Assembly: GCA_026014465.1 (NCBI GenBank)
Contig: JAOZID010000010.1
Span: forward strand, 588,288-652,287
Direction of reading: 5' to 3'
From: Candidatus Bathyarchaeota archaeon
GTDB taxonomy: Archaea; Thermoproteota; Bathyarchaeia; Bathyarchaeales; Bathycorpusculaceae
Length of the DNA: 64,000 bases
Shown: piece after piece, positions 24,783 to 32,890 of the stretch
Layout of the letters: every line of letters begins with the position of its first letter
Numbering within the stretch: position 1 is the first letter of the stretch
Translations under genes and position numbers: made by a program
The notes under the pieces: generated by a model
Database searches by the model: none
Seen by the model: only the letters and a program-made list of their open reading frames with translations
What the model was told of the DNA's origin: nothing

Positions 24783-25631
24783 ATGTTTAGCGTCAGGAAA
24801 TTGGGGTTTGAGGATTTAGGGTTTGCAGTTGACCTTGCTAACAGCATGAACTGGAGCATGACTAAAGAAGACTTCAAGTTCAGTTTGCAGCTAGAACCCA
24901 ACGGATGCTTTCTTTTGCTGCACAACCAAAAACCCACAGGAGTAATTACCTGCATCAACCACAACCGCGAAATAGGCTGGTTTGGCAACCTCGTAATCAC
25001 AAAAGAAAACAGAGAAAAAGGCGCAGGAACCACCTTAGTAAACCACGCCATAAACTACCTAAAAAACGCGGGAGCCTCAACCATAGGACTCTACGCTACC
25101 GAACAGGTAACGGGTTTTTACGAAAAATTAGGGTTCAAGCAAAACGGCAAATTCGCGGTTCTACACGCCAAAACAATCGCCAGTACGCAAACAACAAACT
25201 CCACAAAAACAAGGGAGCTAACAGAAAAAGATCTGCCCACCGTAGCTGCGTTTGACCAACGGTGTTTTGGGGCATCACGCAGAAAACTCTTGGAGGCTAT
25301 GCTTCAAAGACCCGACGCGGCGTGTTTGGGCTACTTTGAAGACGCAATGCTGCTGGGGTATGCAACGGCAAAGGTTAGCGGAGTGGTGGAGGTTGGTCCG
25401 CTGGTTTGCCAGAAAGGACGCAGGGATGTGACGGTTGCTCTTCTGGGGGAGGTTTTACGCAGATTTGTGGGGTGTGAAGCGTTTTTGTATGTTCCGCTGG
25501 TGGAGTCTGCGGTTTTGGATGCGGCTATTGGAGCGGGGTTTGTGGAAGAGTTTGGGGTGGTGCGAATGTTTTTAGGTGCTGCTGTGACTGGTGATTGTGT
25601 GTACGTTGCGGAATCTTTGGAGCGGGGCTGA
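24783..25631 (+). CDS. Tandem GNAT N-acetyltransferase
   Basis: This 282-residue protein has two GNAT-like halves. The N-terminal half (about 1-135) has the acetyl-CoA site LVITKENREKGAGTTLVNHA and the usual YEKLGFKQNGKF strand. The C-terminal half (from RELTEKDLPTVAAFDQRCFG) resembles the second domain of YitI-type proteins (acetyltransferase family 18). This tandem form is common in archaea. The substrate is unknown. An AGAGGGG ribosome site precedes ATG 24783. The gene ends 8 nt before the next one, so it probably begins an operon with 25640 and 27013. Confidence 0.85.
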   Translation: MFSVRKLGFEDLGFAVDLANSMNWSMTKEDFKFSLQLEPNGCFLLLHNQKPTGVITCINHNREIGWFGNLVITKENREKGAGTTLVNHAINYLKNAGASTIGLYATEQVTGFYEKLGFKQNGKFAVLHAKTIASTQTTNSTKTRELTEKDLPTVAAFDQRCFGASRRKLLEAMLQRPDAACLGYFEDAMLLGYATAKVSGVVEVGPLVCQKGRRDVTVALLGEVLRRFVGCEAFLYVPLVESAVLDAAIGAGFVEEFGVVRMFLGAAVTGDCVYVAESLERG

Positions 25632-25639
25632 GTTGTTGT

Positions 25640-27001
25640 ATGGATAATGTTTTGTGTCGTTTGATTGTGGCGGATTTTCTGGATTGTTCTTGGGAGAGCA
25701 TAAAGACGCTTGTTGATGCGGTTTCAAAGTCCCGCGAAAGGGAGCGCCGCGCGGTTTCTATGTTCAAGCTGGAAGGGGATAAGCGGGTTGATTTAGTTTT
25801 TGAAGGGCACAGGTTTTTTCTGCGCGGCTCAGTAGAGTACTCCAACCCGCAGGTTACGTTGGAGGAGATGCAGGGCATTATAGGGATTAAACTGCTTGAA
25901 GCCTGCGGTAACCACTTCTACAACAACGGCTTACATGAACCCAACGCCGACGACAACGCCGCAATCTGTGAACTGCTTGAAAAACCCGCAAAAGGTCCCG
26001 TGGTAGGTTTTCTGTTAAACACTGATGATGTGGAACCTGACCGTTACAGCATGAACCCGCTTAAAACATCCATAGTGGAAAGTGGGCAAAGCTCATATCC
26101 CGCGGGCAAAGTCACCACCCAAGGCTTAAGCGTTGACGAAGAGTTCGTGAAAAAATACTCGGGAACCCTAATCTCCAGAGGCGAAACAGAACTAATCAAA
26201 ACACAACTGCAAAACGCGGGAGAGTCTTACTTGGATTTTGTGGACGCCATAAAGTACGCGCAGCTTGCAGCCTTCTCAAGGGTTTTCTGTGTGGATTTAT
26301 GTTTGCCGTCTATGCGCATGCCAATCTCAACGCTGCAGTCCGAAAACAAAGAAGGGTTGCTGCATCAAATCATCAGCATAACGCATCAGGATTTTAGTTC
26401 CGTAGAGCAGGCGTACCAGTGCATGGGCAGAAGCATGAAAAAAAGAAAAACCTTGCTGACGGTTCCACATTCATCGTTGGGGTTTGGAAGCAAACGCGCG
26501 GCTCGGGGAAAACTGTATTTTGAAGAGCAAAAACTCAAAAGCGTAAGCGTACGCTACAAAGACACGCTGCTGTACCCTAACGATGTAGACCCCACAGATG
26601 TCAGCGTCGCCAAAGGAGAAGACAGCTTCGAAGTAGACGCCAAACTGCTCTCCGACTACAGTTTCGTAGAGACACCATCGTCGCCGCAATTTTTCTTGTA
26701 CTCTTTGGGTTCACCTGAAGATGGGACGTTGTGGCATGGAGTGGGAAAGTATGCTGCTCCAAAGCTGCTGCAGAGTTATTCGAATGCACGGGGAGCTTGC
26801 CGTCGTGACCAGCTGTTTGCGGGTTTGCCTGAACAGTTTGGTGTTGGCGTGGAAGTGCCGTTGCAGTTTAATTTGGTTCCTGAAAGCATGTGGGTGCACC
26901 CAAAGCATGGCAATATTGATGCAAGCGTGGGCACCATTGAAGACCCCGTGGGGTTGCTACGGCTGGGCATGAAAATTGAGCATCTTGCACGTTTTAGTTA
27001 G
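25640..27001 (+). CDS. Uncharacterised 453-residue protein
   Basis: I start at ATG 25640, 8 nt after the previous stop; a frame to 25595 would overlap that gene without gain. The protein is soluble, with no signal peptide or membrane helix. Visible features are an N-terminal alpha/beta region with HRFFLRGSVEYSNPQVTLEE, a middle part starting GPVVGFLLNTDDVEPDRYSM, the segment LLTVPHSSLGFGSKRAARGK and a C-terminal region with LWHGVGKYAAPKLLQSYSNA. Several conserved-looking His, Cys and Asp residues are present, but I could not match it to a family. Its neighbour downstream has an HExxH-like motif, so a joint role is possible. Confidence 0.75.
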   Translation: MDNVLCRLIVADFLDCSWESIKTLVDAVSKSRERERRAVSMFKLEGDKRVDLVFEGHRFFLRGSVEYSNPQVTLEEMQGIIGIKLLEACGNHFYNNGLHEPNADDNAAICELLEKPAKGPVVGFLLNTDDVEPDRYSMNPLKTSIVESGQSSYPAGKVTTQGLSVDEEFVKKYSGTLISRGETELIKTQLQNAGESYLDFVDAIKYAQLAAFSRVFCVDLCLPSMRMPISTLQSENKEGLLHQIISITHQDFSSVEQAYQCMGRSMKKRKTLLTVPHSSLGFGSKRAARGKLYFEEQKLKSVSVRYKDTLLYPNDVDPTDVSVAKGEDSFEVDAKLLSDYSFVETPSSPQFFLYSLGSPEDGTLWHGVGKYAAPKLLQSYSNARGACRRDQLFAGLPEQFGVGVEVPLQFNLVPESMWVHPKHGNIDASVGTIEDPVGLLRLGMKIEHLARFS

Positions 27002-27012
27002 GAGGCAGATTT

Positions 27013-27540
27013 GTGGCGTCATGGTCGGAATATTTTTCGATGAAGGCGTTTCGGGCGCTGCGACGTTTGGGTATTCAAAAGTTGCTGCAACTGCGAAAGC
27101 CCATGCACAAGTTCACTGACTGCTTTTTGGGTTTTGAGGACGTTGAGGCAGTAAAGGAGCTCTTTGGAGACCAAACCAAACAGGTCTTGGAGAAGCTGCA
27201 GGTGGAGTTCATCTGGTTTGGGTACATGGGCGTAGACAACAAAGACGGACACCTCATGGTAAACACGCGGTACCTCAAAGAAGGCGATAAAACCGAAATC
27301 TACCTTGACATCATCCATGAACTCTGCCACGTCAAACAGCACATGCAAGGCAAAGACCTCTTCGACCCCCGCTACAGCTACGTAGACCGCCCCACCGAAA
27401 TCCAAGCCTACACCCACGCAGTCAAAGAAGCCCGCCGCATAGGATGGAGCGACCAAAAAATCTGCCAGTATCTCAAAACCGAATGGATAACCCCCAGCGA
27501 CCTCAAACGCCTCGCAAACCACGTAGGCGTCAAATGCTAA
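27013..27540 (+). CDS. Putative HExxH metallopeptidase-like protein
   Basis: This 175-residue protein starts with GTG at 27013, 7 nt after a GGAGG site. The central DIIHELCHVKQHMQGKDLFD contains HExxH (HELCH), followed about 25 residues later by RPTEIQAYTHAVKEARR, where the Glu of TEIQA could be the third zinc ligand as in gluzincins. The size and layout resemble small minimal gluzincin-like proteins found with toxin or repair genes. There is no signal peptide. It lies 11 nt after the uncharacterised gene and is the last of that operon. Protease activity is inferred only from the motif. Confidence 0.65.
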   Translation: MASWSEYFSMKAFRALRRLGIQKLLQLRKPMHKFTDCFLGFEDVEAVKELFGDQTKQVLEKLQVEFIWFGYMGVDNKDGHLMVNTRYLKEGDKTEIYLDIIHELCHVKQHMQGKDLFDPRYSYVDRPTEIQAYTHAVKEARRIGWSDQKICQYLKTEWITPSDLKRLANHVGVKC

Positions 27541-27550
27541 AAACGCTAAA

Positions 27551-27621
27551 ACCACGCAAAAACTAGACCCCCGCCCCCCTTTTCTGCATACAATTAAACT
27601 TTGGACCCAATAGGTTGGTGT
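27551..27621 (+). repeat. Dispersed intergenic element, copy 1 (C tract plus conserved 41-mer)
   Basis: It starts ACCAC, continues through GACCCCCGCCCCCC and then a 41-base core from TTTCTGCATA to TAGGTTGGTGT. The core matches 56151-56191 at 35 of 41 positions without gaps, and the flanking ACCAC and C tract also match loosely. Here it lies between two convergent genes; copy 2 lies between divergent genes, so it is not simply a terminator or a promoter. Confidence 0.6.
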
Positions 27622-27662
27622 CCGCTGCAGTTGGGATTCGTGGCAGCTTGTTCAGGGGGGTT

Positions 27663-28265
27663 TTAGGTTGTGGGGTCTTGTTGGGGTTCTTGTGTTGAGT
27701 TGTTTTCGTCTGTTCGCAGTAGGGTGTTGATGAGGACTTTTTGGTCGACTTCGGCGTGGGTTCTCCAGTCCAGGTAGAGTTGTCCTTTGTCGTCTTGTTG
27801 CAGGTAGCCATAGCGGATGTAACGGTCAAGATTCAAGCCGACTTTCCAGCCTGCCAGTTTCTCACCCAAAAGCTCCTCCACGTCTTTGCGCGAAGCCTGC
27901 CCTTTCTTACCGATAATGTACGAGATGGTTATGGCTAAACCTGCAAGGTCGTCAATTCTCCACCCAATCATCTTGGCTTCCTTGGGCTGCAAGTCTCCGC
28001 GCAGGGTCACGTAGAAACGGGCTTTATCTAGCTCTTCTGTGGTGGGTTTTTGTGGAGGCTGCTCGTCTTCGAACACGGTTTTAACGGTCAAATCCAAGGG
28101 TTTTAAGTGGTCATCTAAAAGGTCTAAGACTTTGGGGTAGTCTGAGCCTAGGGTTTTGTGGAGTTCCCATCCTTTTACGCCTGGTTTTTGGCGTCTTTGG
28201 AAGAACAGCATGTGGGTTGCGCGTTTTATTTTTGCGGCGTAGGTTGCTTTTCGTTTGGTGCTCAA
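27663..28265 (-). CDS. KITE-like (Nse1/MukE/ScpB-type) winged-helix partner of SMC-like ATPase
   Basis: This 200-residue protein is taken from TTG 28265, which overlaps the previous stop by 4 bp and has GAGG 9 nt before it; ATG 28286 is the alternative. The predicted fold is mixed helix and strand with two winged-helix-like units: RATHMLFFQRRQKPGVKGWE near the N terminus and SRKDVEELLGEKLAGWKVGL then NLDRYIRYGYLQQDDKGQLY in the C-terminal half. Between them FYVTLRGDLQPKEAKMIGWR resembles the Nse1-type linking segment. Tandem winged helices next to SMC and kleisin genes are the hallmark of KITE subunits. The assignment is structural inference from context and pattern. Confidence 0.5.
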   Translation of the reverse strand: MSTKRKATYAAKIKRATHMLFFQRRQKPGVKGWELHKTLGSDYPKVLDLLDDHLKPLDLTVKTVFEDEQPPQKPTTEELDKARFYVTLRGDLQPKEAKMIGWRIDDLAGLAITISYIIGKKGQASRKDVEELLGEKLAGWKVGLNLDRYIRYGYLQQDDKGQLYLDWRTHAEVDQKVLINTLLRTDENNSTQEPQQDPTT

Positions 28266-29092
28266 GTTTTTTCGCCTCGTCTCCATTTTTGCCAGTCAGT
28301 ATAGGTGAGTGTGATTGGGACGGATACGGCTTGTTTGTCAAGCTTGGCAGAAGGCTCCGACAACGCGTGTATGAAAATTTCTTCCTCTAACGGGTTTAGC
28401 TCTAAGGTGGCGTAGCCGTAAGTGATGAGGAAACTGGTGAGGTATGCGCGGTGGACGGTTTCTTCGTAGGTCGGTGCGCCTATCCAGTCCATGTAGAAGA
28501 GTTTGCCCTCGCTGGTTTGCCCTGTTTTTTCTTTTAGTTCTTGCCAGTAACGCTCCAACTCGGCGCTAAACGCTTCATCACGCAGTATGCTTTGGTCTAC
28601 GGGTTCGCCGCGGCTTGCCGTCCCCGTCTGCGCTTCAGGCACAACAAACTGCCCCCATCTGCCCTTAAGAGGTGCCAGGGCGTTCCAGTAAACAAGCGCA
28701 TCGTTAAGTCGGCGCACTGTGAGTTGCTCAAATTCAACGATAGGATGCCACGCCGCAAGAAAATCCTGCGTTATTTCGTCTTTGTTTTTCTGTAAGATTT
28801 TTTCTTCGAGCAAAAAAGGGTCAGTGTAAAGTGAGGTGCTGCGTTGGCGTACCCATTCGCTTTGCAGCTTGATAACCGAGGCTAAATGGTGTAGGGCTTG
28901 CGCGTCCAAGTTCAACTCGTCAGGTTGGTCCCAACGCGGAAAATACTCCTGAATCACACGTATAATCTCATCCACGTTAAGCAAGAACGGATCTACTGTG
29001 TGGTCTTCAATGCCCTTCATCATATCGATAATGCGTTGCAGGTTATCTTTGCCCTGCTTTTTTTCCTGTTTCGCCGTCTTTGCCCTCTGCAA
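28262..29092 (-). CDS. Kleisin-like partner of SMC-like ATPase
   Basis: This 276-residue protein starts with TTG immediately after the stop of the SMC-like gene, with GGAGGTCC as ribosome site. Near the N terminus, DPFLLNVDEIIRVIQEYFPR followed by LNLDAQALHHLASVIKLQSE copies the ScpA kleisin pattern (hydrophobic D-x-x-EI helix, then L-D-x-x-A and a long helix ending in lysine or glutamine). A central helical region and a C-terminal segment with YEETVHRAYLTSFLITYGYA then SVPITLTYTDWQKW may be the winged helix that binds the SMC head. No catalytic motif is present. Kleisin status is inferred from pattern and operon position. Confidence 0.5.
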   Translation of the reverse strand: MQRAKTAKQEKKQGKDNLQRIIDMMKGIEDHTVDPFLLNVDEIIRVIQEYFPRWDQPDELNLDAQALHHLASVIKLQSEWVRQRSTSLYTDPFLLEEKILQKNKDEITQDFLAAWHPIVEFEQLTVRRLNDALVYWNALAPLKGRWGQFVVPEAQTGTASRGEPVDQSILRDEAFSAELERYWQELKEKTGQTSEGKLFYMDWIGAPTYEETVHRAYLTSFLITYGYATLELNPLEEEIFIHALSEPSAKLDKQAVSVPITLTYTDWQKWRRGEKT

Positions 29093-31021
29093 CTACTGGA
29101 CCTCCTTGACAGCCGATTTGCCCTCCACGTTTTGCACGGCGACGATGTTGGCGTTTTCCTGAGCAAACGTAACCTGACTAGGCGTAATGACGATGTATTG
29201 GGCGTTGGCGTCTTTTATGGTGGATATTAGGATTTTTGCTATCATTTCGCGGTTGCGTGGGTCCATGTGGACGTCGTATTCGTCTACGGCGCGTAGCGGA
29301 GAGCGTACGTGTTGTTGCAGGGCGAGTAGGAAGCTCATGGTTGCAGTGGTTCGTTCGCCGCCTGACTGCGTGTAAGCATCCAACGGCACAGGTCGCCCAC
29401 CCTTGAAACCCACGAGAATTTCAAGCCCCGCAGTTTCAATATCCTGGAAGTTGCTAAGGCGCACTTCGCCTGTGGCGCGGGTTTGCCCCATAATCGTTTG
29501 GTACTCGATGTTGACGCGGTCAAGCAGGTCTTTCATAACGTTTCTCCAAGCCTGCATACGGGTCGCAACCTCATCCAAAGCTTTTTGGCGGTTCTCCGCG
29601 ACTAACTGCGCTTTTTCTTTAAGCTCCAAAAACAGCTTACTATACGACTCGTACTGACGCTCAATATCCTCAGAAACACCCGACAACGCAGCCAAATGCC
29701 CATCTGTAAGGCGAATTTCATCCTGAATCTCAAACGCGGTTTTAACGACGGCTATGCGTGCACCCGACGTGGAGGCTTGCGCGGTGGCTTCTTGCAGGGC
29801 AGCTTGGGCGGCTTCTATCGTGGAGTCGGTTTTTTTGAGGTCTTTGGCGGCTTTTTCTTTGCGGTAGGAAAACAGGGCTAGTTGGATGCGGTGGTCTACG
29901 ATTTGGTTGGTGATTTTGTCGGCTTGTTCGTCTAGGTTTTGGGTTTTTTCTTGGAGCGTTGTGGATTGCGCGGTTGCGTCTGCAAGCTGTTTTTGGGTGG
30001 TTTGCAGCAGTTCTTGGAGGCGTTTTGGGTTGAGCAGGTTAAGTTTGCTTTGGGTTTTGTTGTCGTTGAGGGCATCTTGGATTAGACGGGTTTCTTCAAG
30101 CAGCCTTTCTGCCAAGGTTAGGGTGGACTGTGCGGAGGCGATTTCGTGTTCAAGGTTTAGGCGCTGGGTGAGGTTGGTTTTGGCGTCAAGGCGCATTTGC
30201 ATGTGCTGTTCTTGCTGTTTTTCAAGTTGCGCATTTATGGACTGGGCTTCTTGTTCGATGAGGCTAAGGGTTTCTTGCATTTTGTTTTGGTTGGATTTGA
30301 GGTCTTTTACGGCGGCTTCTTTGCGTTCAACTTCCGCCCACGACAACTCGCGTTCTAAAAATCGGCGTTTGGTTTGGAGTTGCTTTTTTTCTTGGAACCG
30401 CTCGTACTGTTCGCGCCAGTAATTAAGCGTCTGCTCAGCCGATTCCAGCAGCTTATTCACCGATTCGGATTGACTAAGGATGCGGGTGAGTTTTTGCTGG
30501 GCTTGCAGTACGTTTTCACGGAAAGGCTCCAAGCCAACGGCGGCTTCCATCATCCGCAGCTTTTCCACGTTGCTCAAAACCGAGAACTGCTCGACCATGT
30601 TCTGGTGCATGATAATTAGCATGTTGTCGGGGTCTACGCCAAATTTGCCCAAAAGCCTCTGGACGTCTTGTTTGTTGGCGGCGCGGTTTTCGAGTTCAAA
30701 CCAGTATTGCCCGTCACGACGCAGGTTACGCGTGAGGAAAAGCTGGTCTTTGGAGTACTTGGAGACGGGACGTTTGCCGCCTCGCTTGCTGTTATCCAAG
30801 ATAAGGGTAACGCGGGCTTGGTCTTGTCCCCAACGAATCAGGTTGCTAAGTTTTTTGCTGCGTTCCGTGTAGGACTGCCCCAGCCCCACCGAAATTGCCA
30901 AAAGAAGGCTACTTTTGCCTGCGCCGTTAGGACCCACAATCAAATTCACACCCTGCCTAAAAGCTACCCTAGCATACTCGTAACTCATGAAATTCTCCAA
31001 AATAACCTCAGTAATCAACAT
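29093..31021 (-). CDS. Compact SMC-family ATPase, Smc5/6-like head
   Basis: This protein has 642 residues from ATG 31021, 9 nt after GGAGG (ATG 31027 is too close). Walker A is LIVGPNGAGKSSLL (about residue 30). A Q-loop region LIIMHQNMVEQF follows, then coiled coils at about 165-315 and 335-500. The C-terminal head has the signature TQSGGERTTATMSFLLAL (about 557) and Walker B PLRAVDEYDVHMDPRNRE (about 578). That Walker B reads like eukaryotic Smc6 (DEFDVYMD...NR), not like bacterial/archaeal SMC (DEVDAALD). Total length is half that of canonical SMC, and only a short link (NDNKTQSKLNLLNPKRL) separates the coils, leaving no room for a normal hinge. There is no zinc hook. Confidence 0.85.
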   Translation of the reverse strand: MLITEVILENFMSYEYARVAFRQGVNLIVGPNGAGKSSLLLAISVGLGQSYTERSKKLSNLIRWGQDQARVTLILDNSKRGGKRPVSKYSKDQLFLTRNLRRDGQYWFELENRAANKQDVQRLLGKFGVDPDNMLIIMHQNMVEQFSVLSNVEKLRMMEAAVGLEPFRENVLQAQQKLTRILSQSESVNKLLESAEQTLNYWREQYERFQEKKQLQTKRRFLERELSWAEVERKEAAVKDLKSNQNKMQETLSLIEQEAQSINAQLEKQQEQHMQMRLDAKTNLTQRLNLEHEIASAQSTLTLAERLLEETRLIQDALNDNKTQSKLNLLNPKRLQELLQTTQKQLADATAQSTTLQEKTQNLDEQADKITNQIVDHRIQLALFSYRKEKAAKDLKKTDSTIEAAQAALQEATAQASTSGARIAVVKTAFEIQDEIRLTDGHLAALSGVSEDIERQYESYSKLFLELKEKAQLVAENRQKALDEVATRMQAWRNVMKDLLDRVNIEYQTIMGQTRATGEVRLSNFQDIETAGLEILVGFKGGRPVPLDAYTQSGGERTTATMSFLLALQQHVRSPLRAVDEYDVHMDPRNREMIAKILISTIKDANAQYIVITPSQVTFAQENANIVAVQNVEGKSAVKEVQ

Positions 31022-31296
31022 CAACATGTGCCTCCAATGTGCAGGGCTGCGGAAAATATAGTAAAACACCCTTATTAAAAGGGATTGCACACAAACAAAA
31101 CTACACGTCACCAGAAACACCAATTTGGTGCCGATTAAAAATTCCCCCTAACATTTTAAAGAGCCTGAAAAGCACAGGCACCAAAAACAGTTAACAACCC
31201 AAAAACAAACAACCCTCCGATGCAGGAAACAAGACAAGAGCATCAAACAAACAGCTTTTAAACCTTGCCACACACTCCATAAAGAAGGTGAAAAGC

Positions 31297-31482
31297 ATGC
31301 GGCTTGACGAGGAGATTATGTTAGCAATTGGGGTGATGGCTTTGAGTTTGGCTTTGGTGTTTGAAAAGTTTGTACAGTTTGACTATGAAGGGTTTGCTGT
31401 TGCAAACTTTTTCGAAGGCATATTCATTGGGTTAGCTTTGGTCATGAGTTTTGTCTACCTAATTAGAAAAACCAAACACTAA
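31297..31482 (+). CDS. Small two-helix membrane protein, unknown
   Basis: ATG 31297 has GAAGGTG just upstream; the GTG at 31288 is part of that site. The 61-residue product has two predicted helices: EIMLAIGVMALSLALVFEKF and NFFEGIFIGLALVMSFVYLI, joined by a short acidic loop (VQFDYEGFAV), with a basic end (RKTKH). It resembles many small archaeal membrane proteins and no specific family was recognised. It is divergent from the SMC operon. Confidence 0.6.
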   Translation: MRLDEEIMLAIGVMALSLALVFEKFVQFDYEGFAVANFFEGIFIGLALVMSFVYLIRKTKH

Positions 31483-31552
31483 CCCCCACACAGAGCAAAT
31501 AAATACAAAAAACGGCGGGTCAACCGCCAACCCGACCAGTTAAGCCTTTGGG

Positions 31553-31978
31553 TTATTCTTTGAATTTTTCAAGTATGATGGCGGGGCAGATTTTTTTCAC
31601 GCCGGGGATGGTTCCGATTTTTTCTGAGAGGATCGTGGTTAGTTCAAGTCCGTCTTTTGCCCAGATTTCGGTCATTATCATGTGGTCGCCTGTGGAGGTT
31701 GCTACGTAGTGGATTTCTTTGAATTCGCAGAGTTTCTTTGCGGCTTCAAGCAGCAGGGGTGGTTCTACGTCTACGCCAACTATGGAGATGCTGTTGTAGC
31801 CCATTTTTGTGGGGTCAATGTTTATGGTGAATTTTTTGATGGCTCCAGTTTCTTGCAGGGCGCTGACTCTTTTTCTTATTCCAGATTCGCTTAGCCGCAG
31901 TTTTTTTGCGATTTCGCTAAAAGATGTTCTGCCGTCTTGTTCTAGAATTTGGAGGATTTTTTTGTCTGTTTCATCCAT
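31553..31978 (-). CDS. Lrp/AsnC-family transcriptional regulator
   Basis: Start ATG 31978 gives the classic MDETDKKILQILEQDGRTSF opening; ATG 31990 adds four residues. The helix-turn-helix is at about residues 20-45 (SEIAKKLRLSESGIRKRVSA). The C-terminal RAM/AsnC ligand domain follows, with ISIVGVDVEPPLLLEAAKKL and GDHMIMTEIWAKDGLELT. The length of 141 fits the family. Such proteins act as octamers sensing amino acids. The gene is alone, divergent from the HTH gene at 32164. It may regulate itself or that neighbour; the operator cannot be shown. Confidence 0.92.
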   Translation of the reverse strand: MDETDKKILQILEQDGRTSFSEIAKKLRLSESGIRKRVSALQETGAIKKFTINIDPTKMGYNSISIVGVDVEPPLLLEAAKKLCEFKEIHYVATSTGDHMIMTEIWAKDGLELTTILSEKIGTIPGVKKICPAIILEKFKE

Positions 31979-32163
31979 GTACGTCACCATTTTGTGCTAA
32001 TTTCGCACTAAAACACAAGTTTTAATGCGGTTTTTGTACGATAGCCAAATATTTTTCTTTGATAATTATAAAATATGGGGCTGTTTTAAAAGCATTTTGC
32101 ATAGAAAACGCGACCAAAAAATGCAGAAAACACACCTCAAAGAAAAAGTTAGGAGCCTACCAG

Positions 32164-32481
32164 ATGAATGCGCTCGTAACCGAGATTATTTCAAAGCGGC
32201 GAGACAAGCTTGCTATAATATCCCAAATCATAGAGTCCTCAAAAAAAGGCATCTCTAAAACACAGGTTATGTACCAAGCGAACCTGAGCTTTAACCAGCT
32301 TGGTCAGTATCTTGAATTGATGCTGAAAAGCGAACTCGTAGAAATTGTTACCGACAACGACGGAAAAGGCATCTACAACCCAACAACAAAAGGCATAGAT
32401 TTCCTGCGAAGATACCAAGACATACTAAAACTGCTAGCAGACAACAGGCAACTGCGACACGTAAAACCCGACAACGACTAA
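32164..32481 (+). CDS. Winged-helix protein, HTH_45/ArnR1-like
   Basis: I start at ATG 32164, which has AGGAG 8 nt upstream; the frame to 32059 passes through promoter-like AT-rich DNA. The 105-residue protein opens with helix KRRDKLAIISQIIESSKKGI, then SKTQVMYQANLSFNQLGQYL as helix-turn-helix, LELMLKSELVEIV, the wing GKGIYNPTTKGIDFL and a C-terminal helix RRYQDILKLLADNRQL. This matches the archaeal HTH_45 winged-helix family. It faces the small-protein cassette of locus B with only 33 nt between their ends. Regulation of that cassette is possible but unproved. Confidence 0.82.
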   Translation: MNALVTEIISKRRDKLAIISQIIESSKKGISKTQVMYQANLSFNQLGQYLELMLKSELVEIVTDNDGKGIYNPTTKGIDFLRRYQDILKLLADNRQLRHVKPDND

Positions 32482-32514
32482 AAGATAATTGTTAGGACGT
32501 TTCTATGAAAGGGG

Positions 32515-32631
32515 TTAATGATTAGGGGCTTCTGCCCTGACGGTATTTCTAGCGGTTAGTTTGTAGTGCACCATCGAGAACAGCAGTGATGCGGTTCCTA
32601 ATACGGCTATGAAGATTGTGCCCATGTCCAT
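32515..32631 (-). CDS. Small membrane-type protein of paired cassette (locus B, 38 aa)
   Basis: ATG 32631 lies 1 nt after the stop of the 30-aa ORF and 9 nt after GGAGG, the same coupling as in locus A. The product has a hydrophobic helix GTIFIAVLGTASLLFSMVHY and a basic, polar end (KLTARNTVRAEAPNH), suggesting one membrane pass or membrane association. The 58-aa ORF at the same place in locus A shares the hydrophobic start. Function is unknown. Confidence 0.6.
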   Translation of the reverse strand: MDMGTIFIAVLGTASLLFSMVHYKLTARNTVRAEAPNH

Positions 32632-32632
32632 T

Positions 32633-32725
32633 TTAGAGAGCCTCCTCGTTTAGGCCACAGGCCATCCATTCGGTTCCTGACTCTTTCATATATTCTCTGA
32701 ATTTAGATATCATTTCTTGGGTCAT
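32633..32725 (-). CDS. Small protein of paired cassette (locus B, 30 aa)
   Basis: The ORF begins MTQEMISKFREYMKESGTEW and ends MACGLNEEAL. It is the relative of the 33-aa ORF at 21331-21432, sharing MT-x-EM, F-x-EY, SG, WM and GL-x-E, with the same promoter arrangement upstream. Its last codons (GAGGAGGCT) provide the ribosome site of the next ORF. GGAG lies 11 nt before ATG 32725. It is too short for usual gene callers. Predicted as a single amphipathic helix with one Cys; no known family. Confidence 0.72.
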   Translation of the reverse strand: MTQEMISKFREYMKESGTEWMACGLNEEAL

Positions 32726-32770
32726 GTTCTTTTTACTCCATTTTTTTACAACCTTACATAGTGTCTAAAA

Positions 32771-32811
32771 TAATATAAACGTAGTTGAGATTTGTTCATA
32801 CTTTTTATGAA
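32771..32811 (-). promoter_or_regulatory. Palindromic operator and TATA box of small-protein locus B
   Basis: Read on the minus strand, the palindrome TTCATA-AAAAG-TATGAA (32795-32811) precedes the TATA box TTTATATTA (32771-32779) by 15 bp. Arms, spacing and TATA sequence are identical to locus A (21250-21290), while the five central bases differ, as expected for a dimer-binding site. GTGCAG also precedes the palindrome in both. Confidence 0.7.
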
Positions 32812-32890
32812 AAACTGCACAGATGAAGAGCCAGCAAAGGCTTCATCTCGACAAATGAGGGGAGAATGAGCGTAAGCTGCGGTGGCGGGG

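Noticed and set aside
29886-30422. 178-residue plus-strand frame rich in Ser, Trp and Cys
   Set aside because: Antisense of the SMC coiled coil; its odd composition is the mirror of Gln/Leu/Ala-rich codons.
27663-31021. Wadjet (JetABCD) defence system
   Set aside because: SMC, kleisin and KITE genes fit in kind, but the order, the short ATPase and the lack of any JetD-like nuclease gene nearby do not; kept only as an alternative.
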